A stretch of DNA of 64,000 nucleotides from Chaenocephalus aceratus (GCA_023974075.1 CM043801.1:32347597-32411596), one strand, 5' to 3'; counted from the first letter of the stretch, positions 37,054 to 49,326 are shown. Translations and numbers: made by a program. Notes: generated by a model not told the origin, from the letters alone.

Positions 37054-38674
37054 TTTGCTTGTTGTCTTTAATGCTGAACAACATTGACATTTAGTCCCAT
37101 GTGGCAGCCTGCTATATTTAATGGTTCACGCACTAACACACAGAAGCACCCACGTGCTGGTTGGAGACGGTGTGCGCCTGACAGGTTGTCCAATTCACAG
37201 AACAACTCTGGATTTCAAACTGCTCTCCTGTCAGCCAGCCTTTGAAATGTCAATCATTCCCAGCAGTGATGATGGTAATTTCAGCAGTCAAAGATGCTCC
37301 TTCTCATCAGCAACAATAGCGGTGGCATATATAAAATGCTCCGTGGCTCTTCTATAGTGTGGGTTTGAATGTAAATATTTGCTTAGCTCAAACTTGAGAA
37401 CAGAAATAAAGGAGAGCGTTCCACAGTTCGGTGAAGCCCGGATATGAACAGCTTTATGTTCCTAGTCCAGATTGCATTGTTTTATTTATGCAAACTCAAT
37501 TTTACACCAAGAACAAAGCAAAGAAGATCCAGCTGACACAAACAAAATGTGTGTTTTTAAGCACACAGTAGGAAGTCATTTTGTTATGCTGGAATGCCAC
37601 GATGAATATTAAAATGCATGAGATCTAAAGTTTATGTTTGGCCTTGAAGGCAGTACTTTTAGTAACGGTGCTCTATAGCAAAATCTACGTTCAGTCTCAA
37701 ATGGAAATCCTTCAAATGGAAGATTTTACGATACGATTTAAAAGCTCCAGAACAACTTTTTACCTTGAGGTGAGTCAATTAAAACACGTTTTTATTTTAT
37801 AGACTTTGCATGGCAAAACAAATCCTTTTTTCTTCTTCAGTGATATCTCATGGTCTTCATACACCTGTTGTCACATGACCAAAGTTCCATACTTACTAGC
37901 TGAAAACAGAAAAGCTGCCGTTCAAGACTGAGACCTGGTTAAAAGCTCCAGTGAGTGCACCGTGACTTAAATTGAAGATGTAAAAAATAAAACGCCTACA
38001 TTTTCATCTGTTCATAAGTCTTATGATGCTTTATAATGAGAAATCAATCCTCCTTAATGCACGTTAAGCACATTTTATTGATCTGTCTCCCTATTGAATT
38101 GTTTATCCTCCTTTAACACATACTTGTATTCCCTTTATCGTCCCCTGATGTTTGCTTGATCTATGATACCCTCAGTTTATGAGGCTGTACTTTTCCAAAC
38201 ACAAAAGAGAGATGGTCCAGCACTCGGCCCTGAAGTCGGTCAGATATGTTTTTAGCTCGTGGGAATAATAGCCTTGTAGCGCCGCATGTCTTTCATTATA
38301 GTTTCAGTGTGACTGATGAGTCTGAGTCCGATGTCACGAGCAGACAGGGAGACAGAGATTGAAAAGTAAGAATCACAGCTGCCGTCAGTGGAGGGTGAAG
38401 GTGAGTCACTGGCCTCCCCTCCATGTTTCATCTTCATGTCTGAGGGCTAACACACACACACACACACACACACCTTGTTTTTGTTATCTATAGAAAAACT
38501 ACTGAATGCAGTACTGTTGGTAAACATGTTTTATTGAGTGGAATGACACATTTCCATCATGTGCAAACAAATCCTATTAACATCAGTGCTAAATTATTAT
38601 CAATTAGTCCTTCAAAAGGAAATACATTTTTAACAGTTGAGTAACCCTTTGAAAGGCATGTTCGACATTATGAG

Positions 38675-39445
38675 AAATGGGACTTCTTCTGAGAGTACAG
38701 ACTGATACCACTGTCATGTCTGTACAGTACATGTGCAGCTGAGTCTGCAGCTGGTTAGCTTAGAAACATAAATGAGAGCCAGGCGGCGGTGGAAGACGGA
38801 CTGAAATCCTATATCAGTTAAAATTAAATACCAGAGTCCTAAAAATACTCAAATAAATGTTCAGAATTCAAGATATTTCTTAACTAGTTTTATCAGCAAC
38901 CTCTACCTAAAGTATCAGAAGGAACAGACAGCGACCTGCATGATGGCTCCTCTCAATGCGGTAGGATTTTATATAATTCTGTTTTTATAACATACAAATA
39001 CACGTGACAGTATTTAAGGGATTCATCAATGAAGAGCCACATTGAGATAAGCGTCAAATAACTTTTCCCTCCTTGGAATATAAGCAGCAAGTAGTATAAC
39101 AGAGGAATACTCTAGTACAATTTTTGACATACTTGTACTTTACTTATGACAGCACTTAGTTAATATACTTGGTTATATTATATATACACCACCATCCAAA
39201 GATCACTAGGCAGTACATTATATATTAAGTTCTCTTCTATAAAACACAGGTTGATGTTTTATCTTTAGTGCTGTTTTTCTTGGCTGGGACTAAAAGTAGT
39301 CCCCGGTGTAAGCCCCCGGTAAAACAGCCAATGGGCTTGTCTTTCAATTTTCACTTCATGCTAAGCTACTGGAAGCTACTGGAAGCATCGGCTGGCTTCA
39401 GCTACATGTTTACTGTACAGGTATGAGAGATAAGTCAAACTGAAT
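38675..39445. mobile_element. probable palindromic repeat, ends unclear
   Basis: The block with ccactgtcatgtctgtacag and gcagctggttagcttag is loosely matched in reverse near 39360-39445 (ctaagctactgg, cagctacatgtttactgtac, aggtatgagag). This motif set is common in fish repeats. The boundaries are guesses. Confidence 0.4.
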
Positions 39446-40752
39446 ACCTACACGAAGAGAGTAATACCAAACCTTATCCATGAAGCATTTGAAGTGCTCA
39501 CTGGTGTCACCTTGTCCATCGTGAGGCTCCGTTATACAGTTATACCAATTTAATATCTGTTGTTTGTACAAAAGCAGGAGTCTGAAAATGTCACCGTGGG
39601 CTCCGGGAAATGGTGACTAATTTCTGACATTTCAGAGACAAACAATTAAACTAAAATGAAAATAGCTTGCAGCCCAAAAAGACAAACCGAGTGTGTGTAT
39701 CACTCCGCTGATGAACACTGCTGTGCACTCTGAGTAAACCAACACATCTCTGTCTCTCCTCGAGCAGCAGGACTCAGGACAGTAGCATCGCCCCTGCAGC
39801 TCTTTGCGATGGATGCAAAGTAATCTACGGTGTGTGAGCGCCTCCGTGTCCGACCCACGGCATTCCTCCTCTCGTTACTTACATTACAGAGATGAGGGGG
39901 AAATCAATACGGACGTGGGACCATTAAGATAAGCACAGGTCTCGTCACTTTCTGCCGACACCCGATTCTTATTCATGGAGGAGAACATGGAGGATCTCAG
40001 ATCGAGGAAGGGCTAGTCCACACTCCATCACATGAGAGGAGAGTGCTACGCAACACAAGAGACGAGAAGACGGACACGTCACACACTCATCAGTTTAACA
40101 AAAAACTGCAATTTTCCTGCGAGGAGATTGAGGCCGCAGACGAGCGCTGTGGAGCAGGATGGATGGCGCCGCTGCATCCCTGCTCTCCATTTTAATCTCC
40201 CACTTGTCTCGTGTGACATGGCTGTGTATTTAAATCTGGCTTGTAGCTTTATAAATTGCTCTATTAGGTGCTGACAGGAGCCCACAAGGCCTTATGATAC
40301 ATACGTACGGGCCAGGAGGCACACACACACACACACACACACGAGATAAAACCTTCCAGTATGCCACTCAGCCGGGTCGCGGTGCAAAGTTTGACTTGTT
40401 TACAATGCGCACGTCTGAAAGGCAGTCGAAATGAAAGTCAGGGAAGGGATTCATACCGGATCTGTTGTTGCACGGCACAAAGAATCGGATCCAACTTGAC
40501 CTCTTCACATTTTGAGTACAGCGAGAGAATTATGGTGATGAATCATACTTGGACTTTAACCACACTATTATAGTTATTCGTGTGGCACCGTCTCCGGCGC
40601 CACATTGTTAGATTAGCTACACTGCAATGGTGTTTTCCTTTCAGAGCACTGTGAGCCTTGAATTCTGCAAAGGTCCTTCATCCAGCGGAGGCTTCGTGGA
40701 GAGCCCAAACTCAAGTTAGTATCCGCTGCGATCCCTCAGGTACACACACCCA

Positions 40753-40795
<43 letters not shown>
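40753..40795. repeat. (AC)n microsatellite
   Basis: About 21 AC units, 0.3 kb beyond the st6galnac5 stop codon, so possibly in its 3' UTR. Confidence 0.9.
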
Positions 40796-40799
<4 letters not shown>

Positions 40800-41110
40800 A
40801 GGATCCACAGTAAGACACTGCATGCATTGAGAGCGTGTAATGATGTTTCTCTTTGTATAAAATCACTTTACAAAGTTGTACGATGGATGTACAACTTTGA
40901 ACTCATGACACCGAACACACTGCTGGAGCTGGAGAAATGTTGGCACCAAATCGGCAGGATTCTTCTTCTTCTGTGGTAACTATATCTTGCCTTCTTCATG
41001 TTTCACCCTTCTCTGATAAGTGTCCAGCAGCCTTCAGTGCAAACACTTCCCCGTCTGTAGTCTCTTTCCTAGATGAATCTCTAAAGTATGTTTCTCCCTC
41101 CCAACACAGG

Positions 41111-41369
41111 TCACGTCTTCTGGGGTACCAGGGGCGCCGCCGTGGCTGTGGCTTCTAGAGTCTGGTTGGCTGGGAGAGGAGGGGGTGTCCAGTCGGGCTG
41201 GTAGAAGTGGATGTCAAAAGTCCGAGCCCACTTGGCAAAGACCCTCTTCTCCGTGATGAAGCGGTGGTGGCTGCCCCTCCGCCCGCGCTCATGGGAGATG
41301 TACATGGCGCACTCGTCTGGACCCCGCGGCTCGTAGTAGTGGTACGGGACGGAGTGTTGCTGCGGCTCC
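41111..41369 (-). CDS. st6galnac5: st6galnac5 last coding exon
   Basis: Reading from 41369, the first G completes an Arg codon (AG+G), then EPQQHSVPYHYYEPRGPDEC, AMYISHERGRRGSHHRFITE and KRVFAKWARTFDIHFYQPDW, with stop TGA at 41113-41111. The acceptor is ctttctgcag. It holds sialylmotif III (HYYEP) and motif VS (H-x4-E in HRFITE), both typical of GT29 sialyltransferases. The enzyme is a type II Golgi membrane protein that moves sialic acid from CMP-Neu5Ac to GalNAc in alpha-2,6 linkage. Human ST6GALNAC5 makes GD1alpha from GM1b. The tail after QPDW is Pro/Ala/Thr-rich with an NQT sequon and appears diverged from mammalian forms. A solo LTR lies just upstream of the acceptor (41408-41703). Confidence 0.94.
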
Positions 41370-41407
41370 CTGCAGAAAGACAGAATAATTATAATACGTT
41401 TATTTAG

Positions 41408-41703
41408 TGTTGGGGAAATGCTGAATGTACTCTCCCAATGGTAACAAAGGTATCCCAACTGTAGCTGAGTACATGACAGGGTGTCTGATTACCCAGAAGA
41501 GCATCAGGACTGTTTGAGGCATACGATAGCTATGGAGATAGACATATGACAAGCATGCTCATTTCTGACGTGGGCCTTAGATAATAGTTGTACCAAATGC
41601 TCTGTACTGTATGTGATGACTACTTCCATTCTTGCAAGGATAATAAATACATGTATCCTGATTATTGAAGCTCAAGCCGGTGACAAGTGATATTTTTCAA
41701 ACA
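41408..41703 (+). mobile_element. solo LTR with TTTAG target duplication
   Basis: It starts TGTTGGGGAAATGCTG and ends gatatttttcaaaca. Identical pentamers tttag flank it (41403-41407 and 41704-41708). AATAAA occurs near 41641 on the + strand, fixing the orientation as antisense to st6galnac5. It is 296 bp, shorter than the relative at 62539-62949 (internal deletions). One end lies 38 bp from the last-exon boundary at 41369. Confidence 0.8.
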
Positions 41704-41777
41704 TTTAGTATAGTAGCACCTTTCACAGAAATATAATTCACAAGCGTTCTACAGAGATGGCAGAGCGGGTGTCAATA

Positions 41778-41793
41778 GGGGGGGGGGGGGGGG
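41778..41793. repeat. G16 homopolymer
   Basis: An uninterrupted run of 16 G in the last st6galnac5 intron (C-run in the transcript). Similar runs: C14 at 19408-19421, G12 at 53665-53676, G13 at 55711-55723. Confidence 0.9.
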
Positions 41794-42321
41794 CTCCGTA
41801 GTGTTGGAGCACCACTTGAAAGACACGGTCACCTTTAGTAGCAGAGGGGGATGACATTTAAAAAACGCTTTATGAGCCACTTCAGCTTCAGTGTGTTTCA
41901 TGTATTGTTTAAAGAGGTGGACTGATTTATTTGTTCGTCTGCATGGATTACGTAAACCACATTTAATAGCTTTTTAAATGCCACCTGCAGCTCATGACTA
42001 AATGAAAAAGACAAATGAAGAAATAAAGTTTAAGCATGAATAATGAAAGTTATGACAAAAGAGCCATGAAGGGCGTGAACAGCGTTTTATATTCACACAT
42101 CGTTGGTCGATACAAAGATGTGTGACTAATTGCTGCCTGATTTCAGATGTAGATCCCACTCCCCGGGATACTTATCATGCACAAACTCTACAACTATACG
42201 TGTGGCTTTTATTCTGTTGTTAATCTACAGTAGGTAGAGATGGCTATTTCTTATCAATGTTGATTCAGTAAAACATTTTTACAACCAGAATATGCAAAAA
42301 CTTTCAGAGTCTCTTTCCACA

Positions 42322-43059
42322 GAGGGGACACGTGTTGATGTAGAAGAGACATGGAGAAGAGGGGACACATGTTGATGTAGAAGAGACATGAAGAAGAGGG
42401 GACACGTGTTGATGTAGAAGAGACATGAAGAAGAGGGGACACGTGTTTGATGTAGAAGAGACATGGAGAAGAGAGGACACATGTTGATGTAGAAGAGACA
42501 TGAAGAAGAGGGGACACATTGTTGATGTAGAAGAGACATGAAGAAGAGGGGACACATGTTGGTGTAGAAGAGACATGAAGAAGAGGGGACACAGTTTGAT
42601 GTAGAAGAGACATGAAGAAGAGGGATACATGCTGATGTAGAAGAGACATGAAGAAGAGGGGACACATGTTGATGTAGAAGAGACATGAAGAAGAGGGGAC
42701 ACATGCTGATGTAGAAGAGACATGGAGAAGAGGGGACACATGTTGATGTAGAAGAGACATGAAGAAGAGGGGATACATGCTGATGTAGAAGAGACATGAA
42801 GAAGAGGGGACACATGCTGATGTAGAAGAGACATGAAGAAGAGGGGACACATGCTGATGTAGAAGAGACATGAAGAAGAGGGGACACATGCTGATGTAGA
42901 AGAGACATGAAGAAGAGGGGACACATGCTGATGTAGAAGAGACATGAAGAAGAGGGGACACATGCTGATGTAGAAGAGACATGAAGAAGAGGGGACACAT
43001 GCTGATGTAGAAGAGACATGAAGAAGAGGGGACACATGCTGATGTAGAAGAGACGTGAA
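42322..43059. repeat. 37-bp minisatellite, about 20 copies
   Basis: The unit contains gatgtagaagagacatgaag then aagaggggacacatgct (37 bases). The copies from about 42660 to 43050 are almost identical. The copies at 42322-42600 vary (tggagaag, acacgtgtt, one-base indels). The - strand has no stop in any frame of the unit, so all three frames are open for about 250 codons with the same periodic peptide (FMSLLHQHVSPLLHVSST). These are not genes. It lies inside the last st6galnac5 intron. Confidence 0.95.
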
Positions 43060-43189
43060 CAAGTGGATTTTGAATAACATGTCCCCTTTAAGGAATACTA
43101 CAGTTTTTATTCTGTCTCGTTTGTTTTTCAGAATTTAACGACAAACTGCATTTCGCTGTGCGACCCCGTGTTGCAGAATGACAGGAAAT

Positions 43190-44580
43190 GATCCTTGTTG
43201 CACTAAAGTCGTTGTAGAGTATGTCATAAAGTAATGTAATTAAAATGTTATGCTGTAGTATGTCATTAAAAGTCATGGTACATTAATAAAAAGACTTAGC
43301 AGAAAGTCACTGCATAGATGTCTACCCTTCATTAAGAATTTAAATAATGTCGACAAAACACATCATCAGTTGGATCACATCCAGTAACATCTGCAGACTT
43401 CACTTGTAACGACTTATTGCCAAATATGAGCGAAGACAACCATTTGTTCAAAGAAACAAACCGACATCTCTCTCCTCATTATAAGATTGGACTTGTGCCT
43501 ATACCAAAATGATTTAATCAATCAGCAGCGGGAACAAAGATATACTGAGCATTTTACAGTTTGTTCTTTTTTATTGAGAAATATAATAAGATTTGTTCCT
43601 TGTCCAATAAAATCCCCAATTACCGCGTTGGCTGAGATGAGAGAGACGTGAGCTGTTCAAACCATTAAACTCGGCTAATGAGACGCTTGTTGACTTTGTT
43701 GCTATAGGAGCAGGACAGTCCCCCTCAGCTATGTATCCCATAATGCTTTGCGTGTGTGCTAAAGGGGGCAGGGTCATGGTCATGTTATTTTAACCTGCTC
43801 AGTGAAAAGAGAGGGAAATATTATTTTGTTCTGAGATTTATGAAAGGTAAAAAATCCCCTTTTCTTTTTTCAAAATACTCAGTGGGACAAATATCAGCGG
43901 TTCTGACCTTGGATTATTTAACCTGGACTTTGGTTTTGTGTTCACTCTGTTTTAAAGTAAGTTCCATTTTGTTTGTAATTGTCTGATTTCCTCCACATGG
44001 CCCGTACTAATATTTTTGGTATAATGGCTTCCCTGTAAAGATGGTGTCCTCTACCTCCAATAACAGACACACTAAAAGCTCCTTCATGAGTCAACAACTT
44101 CCTGTTCTGAGTGTTTTCCCTATAATCAAGTTGAACAATATGAAAACGGTATGTCAAAAAATCCAAATAAAAGTCGTTTTTATTGACTGTTAAAAAAAGT
44201 CTTAGAATGTCGGAATAAAAATGAAAAGTCATGAGATATTTTTTAAATGTTGAAAACCAAGTTGTGGTATTGCGTGTTGAAAAATACTTTGTTTAGTGTG
44301 TCCAACATTTTGAAAGAAAGTCAGAGTATAGTGTGTCGAAATAAAGTCATACTGTAGTTAAGTATGTCAAAACGAAAGGTCACCGTCTACGTTGAAAAGC
44401 AAGTTACGGAATAGTACAGATGTCAAGATTTAGAAAAAAAGTCATAGTACAGTATGTGGACAATTTTGAAGAAAAGTTATAGTTAGTATAGTTAAATGTC
44501 AAAAAAGTCTTAGTAGTCATAGTAGGACGAAGAATATCAGAAAAAAAGTATGTTGAATTTTCTGTAAAATAATCATGTCA
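43190..44580. repeat. degenerate AAGTCATAGTA-type repeats
   Basis: Loose copies of a motif like aaaaagtcatagtacagtat with gtatgtcaaaa recur, most densely at 44150-44580. They look like a decayed tandem repeat in the st6galnac5 intron. Confidence 0.5.
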
Positions 44581-44944
44581 AATGTACTGCGAGCCGAATC
44601 TCTCTTGTGGCTAGAGGGAAGCCTGTCTGCACAGATATGACAGAACACGTCATTCTGCACAGCATGTTGAACAAAGCTTCTTCACACACTGCCATGATGT
44701 GGCCACACAGAGGAGCAGAGTGAGAGCCCCGCTCTCTCTTTTATCTCACATGCACACAAATACTAAAACTCTGTGAGAAGAATTATTCTTCATTTTTACT
44801 AATCTTCAGGCAATTTAAGAAATCAAAAGTCACAGTGACACTTTATCTATCAGCTGCCTGCATACATTTAGTTTGAATCTTTCTTATCAGGGCGATGTGC
44901 TGCTATGAATTTCTATACGCGAGCGACTGCATTTACACCTCTGC

Positions 44945-45140
44945 TCAGAGATGGCAAAAGTACAGACATCCTTTCTTCAAGTAGAAGTACAGATACACAT
45001 GTTTAAAAATACTCTGGTGAAAGTAGAAGTATTGACTAAACTTCTTCACTCAAGTAAAAGTAAAGAGGGCTTTGAAATGTACTTCAGTAAAAAGTACCCA
45101 TAACTAGCAGCTGTTTTAAAGAGTACCGGACCTCCCTGTA
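44945..45140. mobile_element. AAGTAAAAGTA-type repeat fragment
   Basis: It has agagatggcaaaagtacaga, tcactcaagtaaaagtaaag and cttcagtaaaaagtaccc. Same class as 18530-18665 and 20028-20595. It ends about 155 bp from the exon at 45297. Confidence 0.5.
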
Positions 45141-45296
45141 TATTAATAGAACAATAATGTCATTGTTAGCTAATGAATGTTTCCATGCTGAGCGACGGCA
45201 ACAAGACAACGTTTCCATCGGTCCCTCTTCTTTAGAGAAGCCTCCGTGATGGAGTCAGAGAGCTGATGGTGTTTCACATGCAGCTCCACAGCTCAC

Positions 45297-45404
45297 CTGC
45301 AGAAGTCGGGGGCCACCATGCCGTACACGTTGATCCGGTCACACAGCTCCAGGGCGATGGTCATCGTGAACCAGCCGGTGCTCAGCCAGGAGTTAGAGAC
45401 TCTT
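45297..45404 (-). CDS. st6galnac5: st6galnac5 coding exon with sialylmotif S
   Basis: Reading from 45404, the first A completes an Arg codon (AG+A), then RVSNSWLSTGWFTMTIALEL and CDRINVYGMVAPDFC, ending in AG of a split Arg codon. The acceptor is cctctgcag and the donor is gtgagc. This is sialylmotif S, with the conserved WLSTG core and the Cys that pairs with a Cys of motif L in the catalytic fold. The phases fit the exons at 61969-62381 and 41111-41369 exactly. It is too short to appear as an ORF on its own strand. Confidence 0.95.
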
Positions 45405-47564
45405 CTGCAGAGGAGAGAGGATCAGGCAGTTAGATGGATCTCATGCGTGGGAGATCACGAGGATTACAAATGGACCTCGTTGGATTTTTTTGGAATGTGA
45501 TTAACTGGGATAGTATATTATGGCAGAATAAAGATTTATCTCGATCCAGAGGTCGATTTTTCTGACTGCAAGAACATTCCTCGCAGCTTCATTAAAATAC
45601 AAATCTATCCTACGTATCGATGGACACAAAGGAACCCTATGAAATAACCAAACCCTCAATCAGAGAGCAGTCGGGGTTTGCATGTGGTGCAGGAAGAAGC
45701 TGCAGAACCATCTGCTTCACACTGGAGAGTTTTCAGTCTAGCCCCGAAGAACTGAGCAGAGTTTTCTGAGAAATGCTATTACGAAAGAAATATGAAATTA
45801 TTTTTTTCTCTACATTTAAATGCCCATCAGAGACTCGTCTCAAAGGTTTCTGTCAGATGAAGTATCATAACAGCCTGGCTATCACGCATTTTTCAAGAAT
45901 CCCTTGTTGGTTTTGAATAGATTTAATGGGCTCCAGTCATAAAACTTCCAACACCACTCCTAAAAGGACTAAAAAAAACATTCAGTTCAAAGTAAAATAC
46001 TCAAACTAACGCTAAACAAAATAACCAAAACTTTGATTTTGGGGATTTGACAGAAAAATGAATAAATAAGCCCGAATCACAGTTAGCTGAAAAACGCAGA
46101 AATGAGAACATGTTGAAATATAAAAGCACACTGTTTATCAGAAGCTTCTGTTATTCAGGCTGTGGAATAAAAACACTTAAAGTCGCCTTTAGAGGGATTT
46201 CAAGTTAACTTTCTCACATTTGGGACAGCCGATGTATTTCGGGTGTGTTTTGCAGAACTGATGATCAACCGACTGCAAATTGCCTTAATGGCCTGAATGG
46301 ACAGCGACAATGTTTTCGTTATTCCGTCAACTACTTTAGTCCAGACTGAAATATATTTACTTTTAAACAGATTTCCATGAAACGTTAGGCAGATATTCAT
46401 GATCCTCAGGGGATGAACCCTGACACACTTGTGGCTCACATTTAGGTTTTGGGTGAAAACACTTCATACATATTGAATGTGTGACCGTGACATTTAACAA
46501 AGGATATGATGGATAATCAATGACCATAGAAGAAAGTGTATCTCTCATTGGTGAACTCAAGACCTCTTATCTTGCGCCATCATCAGGTTCAAACTTAGAT
46601 GTTTCTCAAATCTTTGGTTTGTGACCAAATAGCTGCAAAACCTTCCCAAACGTTTCAGCCATACATACAGTCAATCACTGCAAGCGTTCTTCAATTAAAT
46701 GCGACTTGTAATTGGAGTTAAAGTTGAACGCGTTCTGCAGAGTTGGGAGATCAGTGTGTCAAAGTATGGCTGTAGCACGGGGTAGCAAACCATCCGCATG
46801 ATGACATTACTATGAGCATGTTAGCATTTAGCTCAAAGCAGAGCATGGCATCTAGCTCCCGTCTCACAAAGCAGTTGGGAGGAAAACGTGAAGCCGGTCG
46901 GCTCGAAGCCACGTCTGTAATCGCTGCCAAGCACAGTCATGCAGGAGGTTTAGCTGCTGTGCACCTTTGGAACCATCAGCATTCATTAAATACATTTATC
47001 ATTTCCAAAAATGAATCACAACTGCTCTTGTTCTCTCACCCACAGTGTGACATATTAAAAGTACGAGCTGATATAACGGCATTCAGCAGGGATGAGTTTG
47101 AGTCCTTCAGCTGAGTCAGCCCAGCTGTGGTCCCGTCACGCTCAAACAAACCTCACTGGGACTACGCCAGGGGACCAGTGGAGGTGTTCCGCTACCAGGT
47201 GTATTTTAAGATGGCCTCTTTGGAAACGTCCTTACAAAAACAAATATAAGTAATGCCTGCAGCCTTTACTTGAAATGCTCCAATCAAAGTTAAATAACAA
47301 TGAAGGAGGAACGAAATGTGTTCTACTTAAAGCACATCATTTATATTATGTGATCTTCCTCATCAAATATTTAAAGAGGTGGCAGGGCCAACTATAGCAC
47401 ACGGAGTCATTTATGAACGTAATTATAGGATTGGTCCGATGAATATTTGTTCTAAATGTCACGGAGATCCGTCCAATAGATGTTACGCTTTTTCCATCAA
47501 GTGATGAACGAACAGAGAAAGTGTCAATCAAAAGTTATTTTCATCCTACCTTTGCTTTGAACAC
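45405..47564. other. st6galnac5 intron, no feature recognised
   Basis: No exon, RNA gene or repeat with definable ends was found. Frames here are short and featureless. Confidence 0.45.
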
Positions 47565-47625
47565 TTTAAAGGTCCCATGTCATGGCCATTTCTACCGATC
47601 ATAATTCCATTGTTGAGGTCTACTA

Positions 47626-47912
47626 TGTGACAACCCTGTGGTTGTCCACCAGGTGGCGCTGCTGTAACCGGTGTGTTTCTTGTAATCGGCAGTGATGGGA
47701 CCCACCTGTGGCGCTGATTCCAGTAGATAAGAGGGCAGCAGAACAGGCTCTCGCTCTCTCTCAGCTGCCCTGCTCGCTGCAGCAGGACACCGCTCCTCTG
47801 TTCTGGTTTAGTGTTGGTTGTAACCACTGTGTTGGATAAAATAAAGGATTGTTTTGGGCAACTCCGGGGTGGAACTGTTGTTCTTATGTTGCAAGCAGAG
47901 CCAGCTTGTAAC
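47626..47912 (+). mobile_element. solo LTR with TACTA target duplication
   Basis: A 287-bp unit starting TGTGACAACCCTGTGG and ending ccagcttgtaac, with tacta on both sides (47621-47625 and 47913-47917). AATAAA occurs near 47840 (gataaaataaagg), consistent with an LTR in + orientation. The terminal bases TG...AC depart from the TG...CA rule. Confidence 0.65.
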
Positions 47913-47964
47913 TACTAAAATAGATTTAAATTGTGCAATTTTCCAAAATCACATTGGTTTCTCT

Positions 47965-48178
47965 CTCTCTCTTTTTTCTTTTTCTTTTGTCGCTGCTTTT
48001 AATTGAACTTTTCATATCTTAAACTGCACTGTAACTTTTATCCATGTATTTTTTCTTTTAATGTTTATTTTATTAGCTTTTCTTTTTTAATGCTTAATGT
48101 CTTTCATTTTTTGTAAAGCACTTTGAATTGCCTTGTGTTGAAAAGTGCTATATAAATAAACTTGCCTTGCCTTGCCTT
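47965..48178 (+). mobile_element. LINE 3' tail with (CCTTG)n end
   Basis: A pyrimidine- and AT-rich stretch ends in aagcactttgaattgccttg, tgctatataaataaact and tandem tgcct units. This tail type is common to fish LINE/L2 elements. Flanks ttggtttctc and ttagtttctc suggest a target duplication. Confidence 0.6.
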
Positions 48179-49326
48179 AGTTTCTCACAGCATCTCTGAA
48201 TAGTGTGTGTATTCACTCTCTGTCCTACACCGCTTGTTGGAGCTCCTGCCCCCCCTCCCTGTGAGCCCAGTGTGCACTGATTGGTCGGGACGTTGCGAGG
48301 CTCGTTGCTGCGAGGAGCGGACAGGTTTCCGGGTCGGCGATACAGCGAGAACAAGCGAAACTCATCCTGAGCACACACAAACACTCACAGCCGAAGTAAA
48401 AACGATAAGTGTGGCTTGATATCGAATAAGAAAAAGGTTTATAGCGCTGTGAGAACGGGTCTGCGGAGAGCGTTTCTCCGCCATCCCAACTCGTCTACTA
48501 CCAGCGTTCAGGGAGCTATGCAAGTCAATGGGGACTCCCTATAGTTAGCCATCATGTGTTGTTGATGTGGGTGTTCACACGTCACAGAACCCAGGAAGCA
48601 AACAATGGAAAAAGAGAAATCTCCAACGAGGTGTTTTGGGGCAGCATAGACTGTTAGAGTTTTACTCGACAGGGTGCACTTTGAGGGTTTTGACTCTGCA
48701 GAACGTTCACATGCATAAAAACCTTCATAACAACAAGGGGACGGGTACTAACCGGGAAAGCATGACACGGGCCTCTTAAACAATAAGCTTTCCTGGTCAT
48801 CATTGGTTTTTGACTGCCGTAAAGAGCAGCGAGGAGATGAAGTGCAGTTTGACAGATCTGCCGTTCTCTCGACCACCTCTGCTTTCACAGAGCTTGCTAC
48901 CGCTCCTCCTCTGTCCCCACACACACTCCCACACACACTCTCAGCATCCACAGCAACTCAGAGAAACGAAGCTCGGCTTGATAAGAAAAGTGTTGACAAG
49001 AACAACCAGGCAGCCTTCTCCTCACTCGGTTGATGAGGGTGACACATTCTGAGTGGAGGGTTAGCCAGGCTGCTTGTGAGCCGTTTCTCTTATTTCTCAC
49101 AGAGGCAGCAGCGTAGGGGGGGCAGACAGACGGAAAGCTTTTAAATAGAAAGCCTGCTGAGCATTTGAATTCTGAGCATTTCCCCCTGCCTAAGGAGAGT
49201 GGAATACAAACCACATCTTCCTGGGACACTTTAGAGGAGGTAAGGAAATGTTAAGAGCTTTTTTAAAAACAGATAAGGACTTTGGTAACAGACATACTAA
49301 CCGTCCACTACCTTTCCAAATATGAC

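Larger units (their letters stand above)
47565..48780 (+). mobile_element. family B repeat, full copy with two insertions
   Basis: The left end tttaaaggtcccatgtcatg pairs with the right end catgacacgggcctcttaaa. It is interrupted by a solo LTR (47626-47912) and a LINE tail (about 47965-48178). Without these the order matches 28680-29281. Confidence 0.7.

Noticed and set aside
42254..43080. Three - strand ORFs of 248-258 codons with FMSLLHQHVS repeats
   Set aside because: They are the three frames of one 37-bp minisatellite that lacks stops on this strand, not genes.
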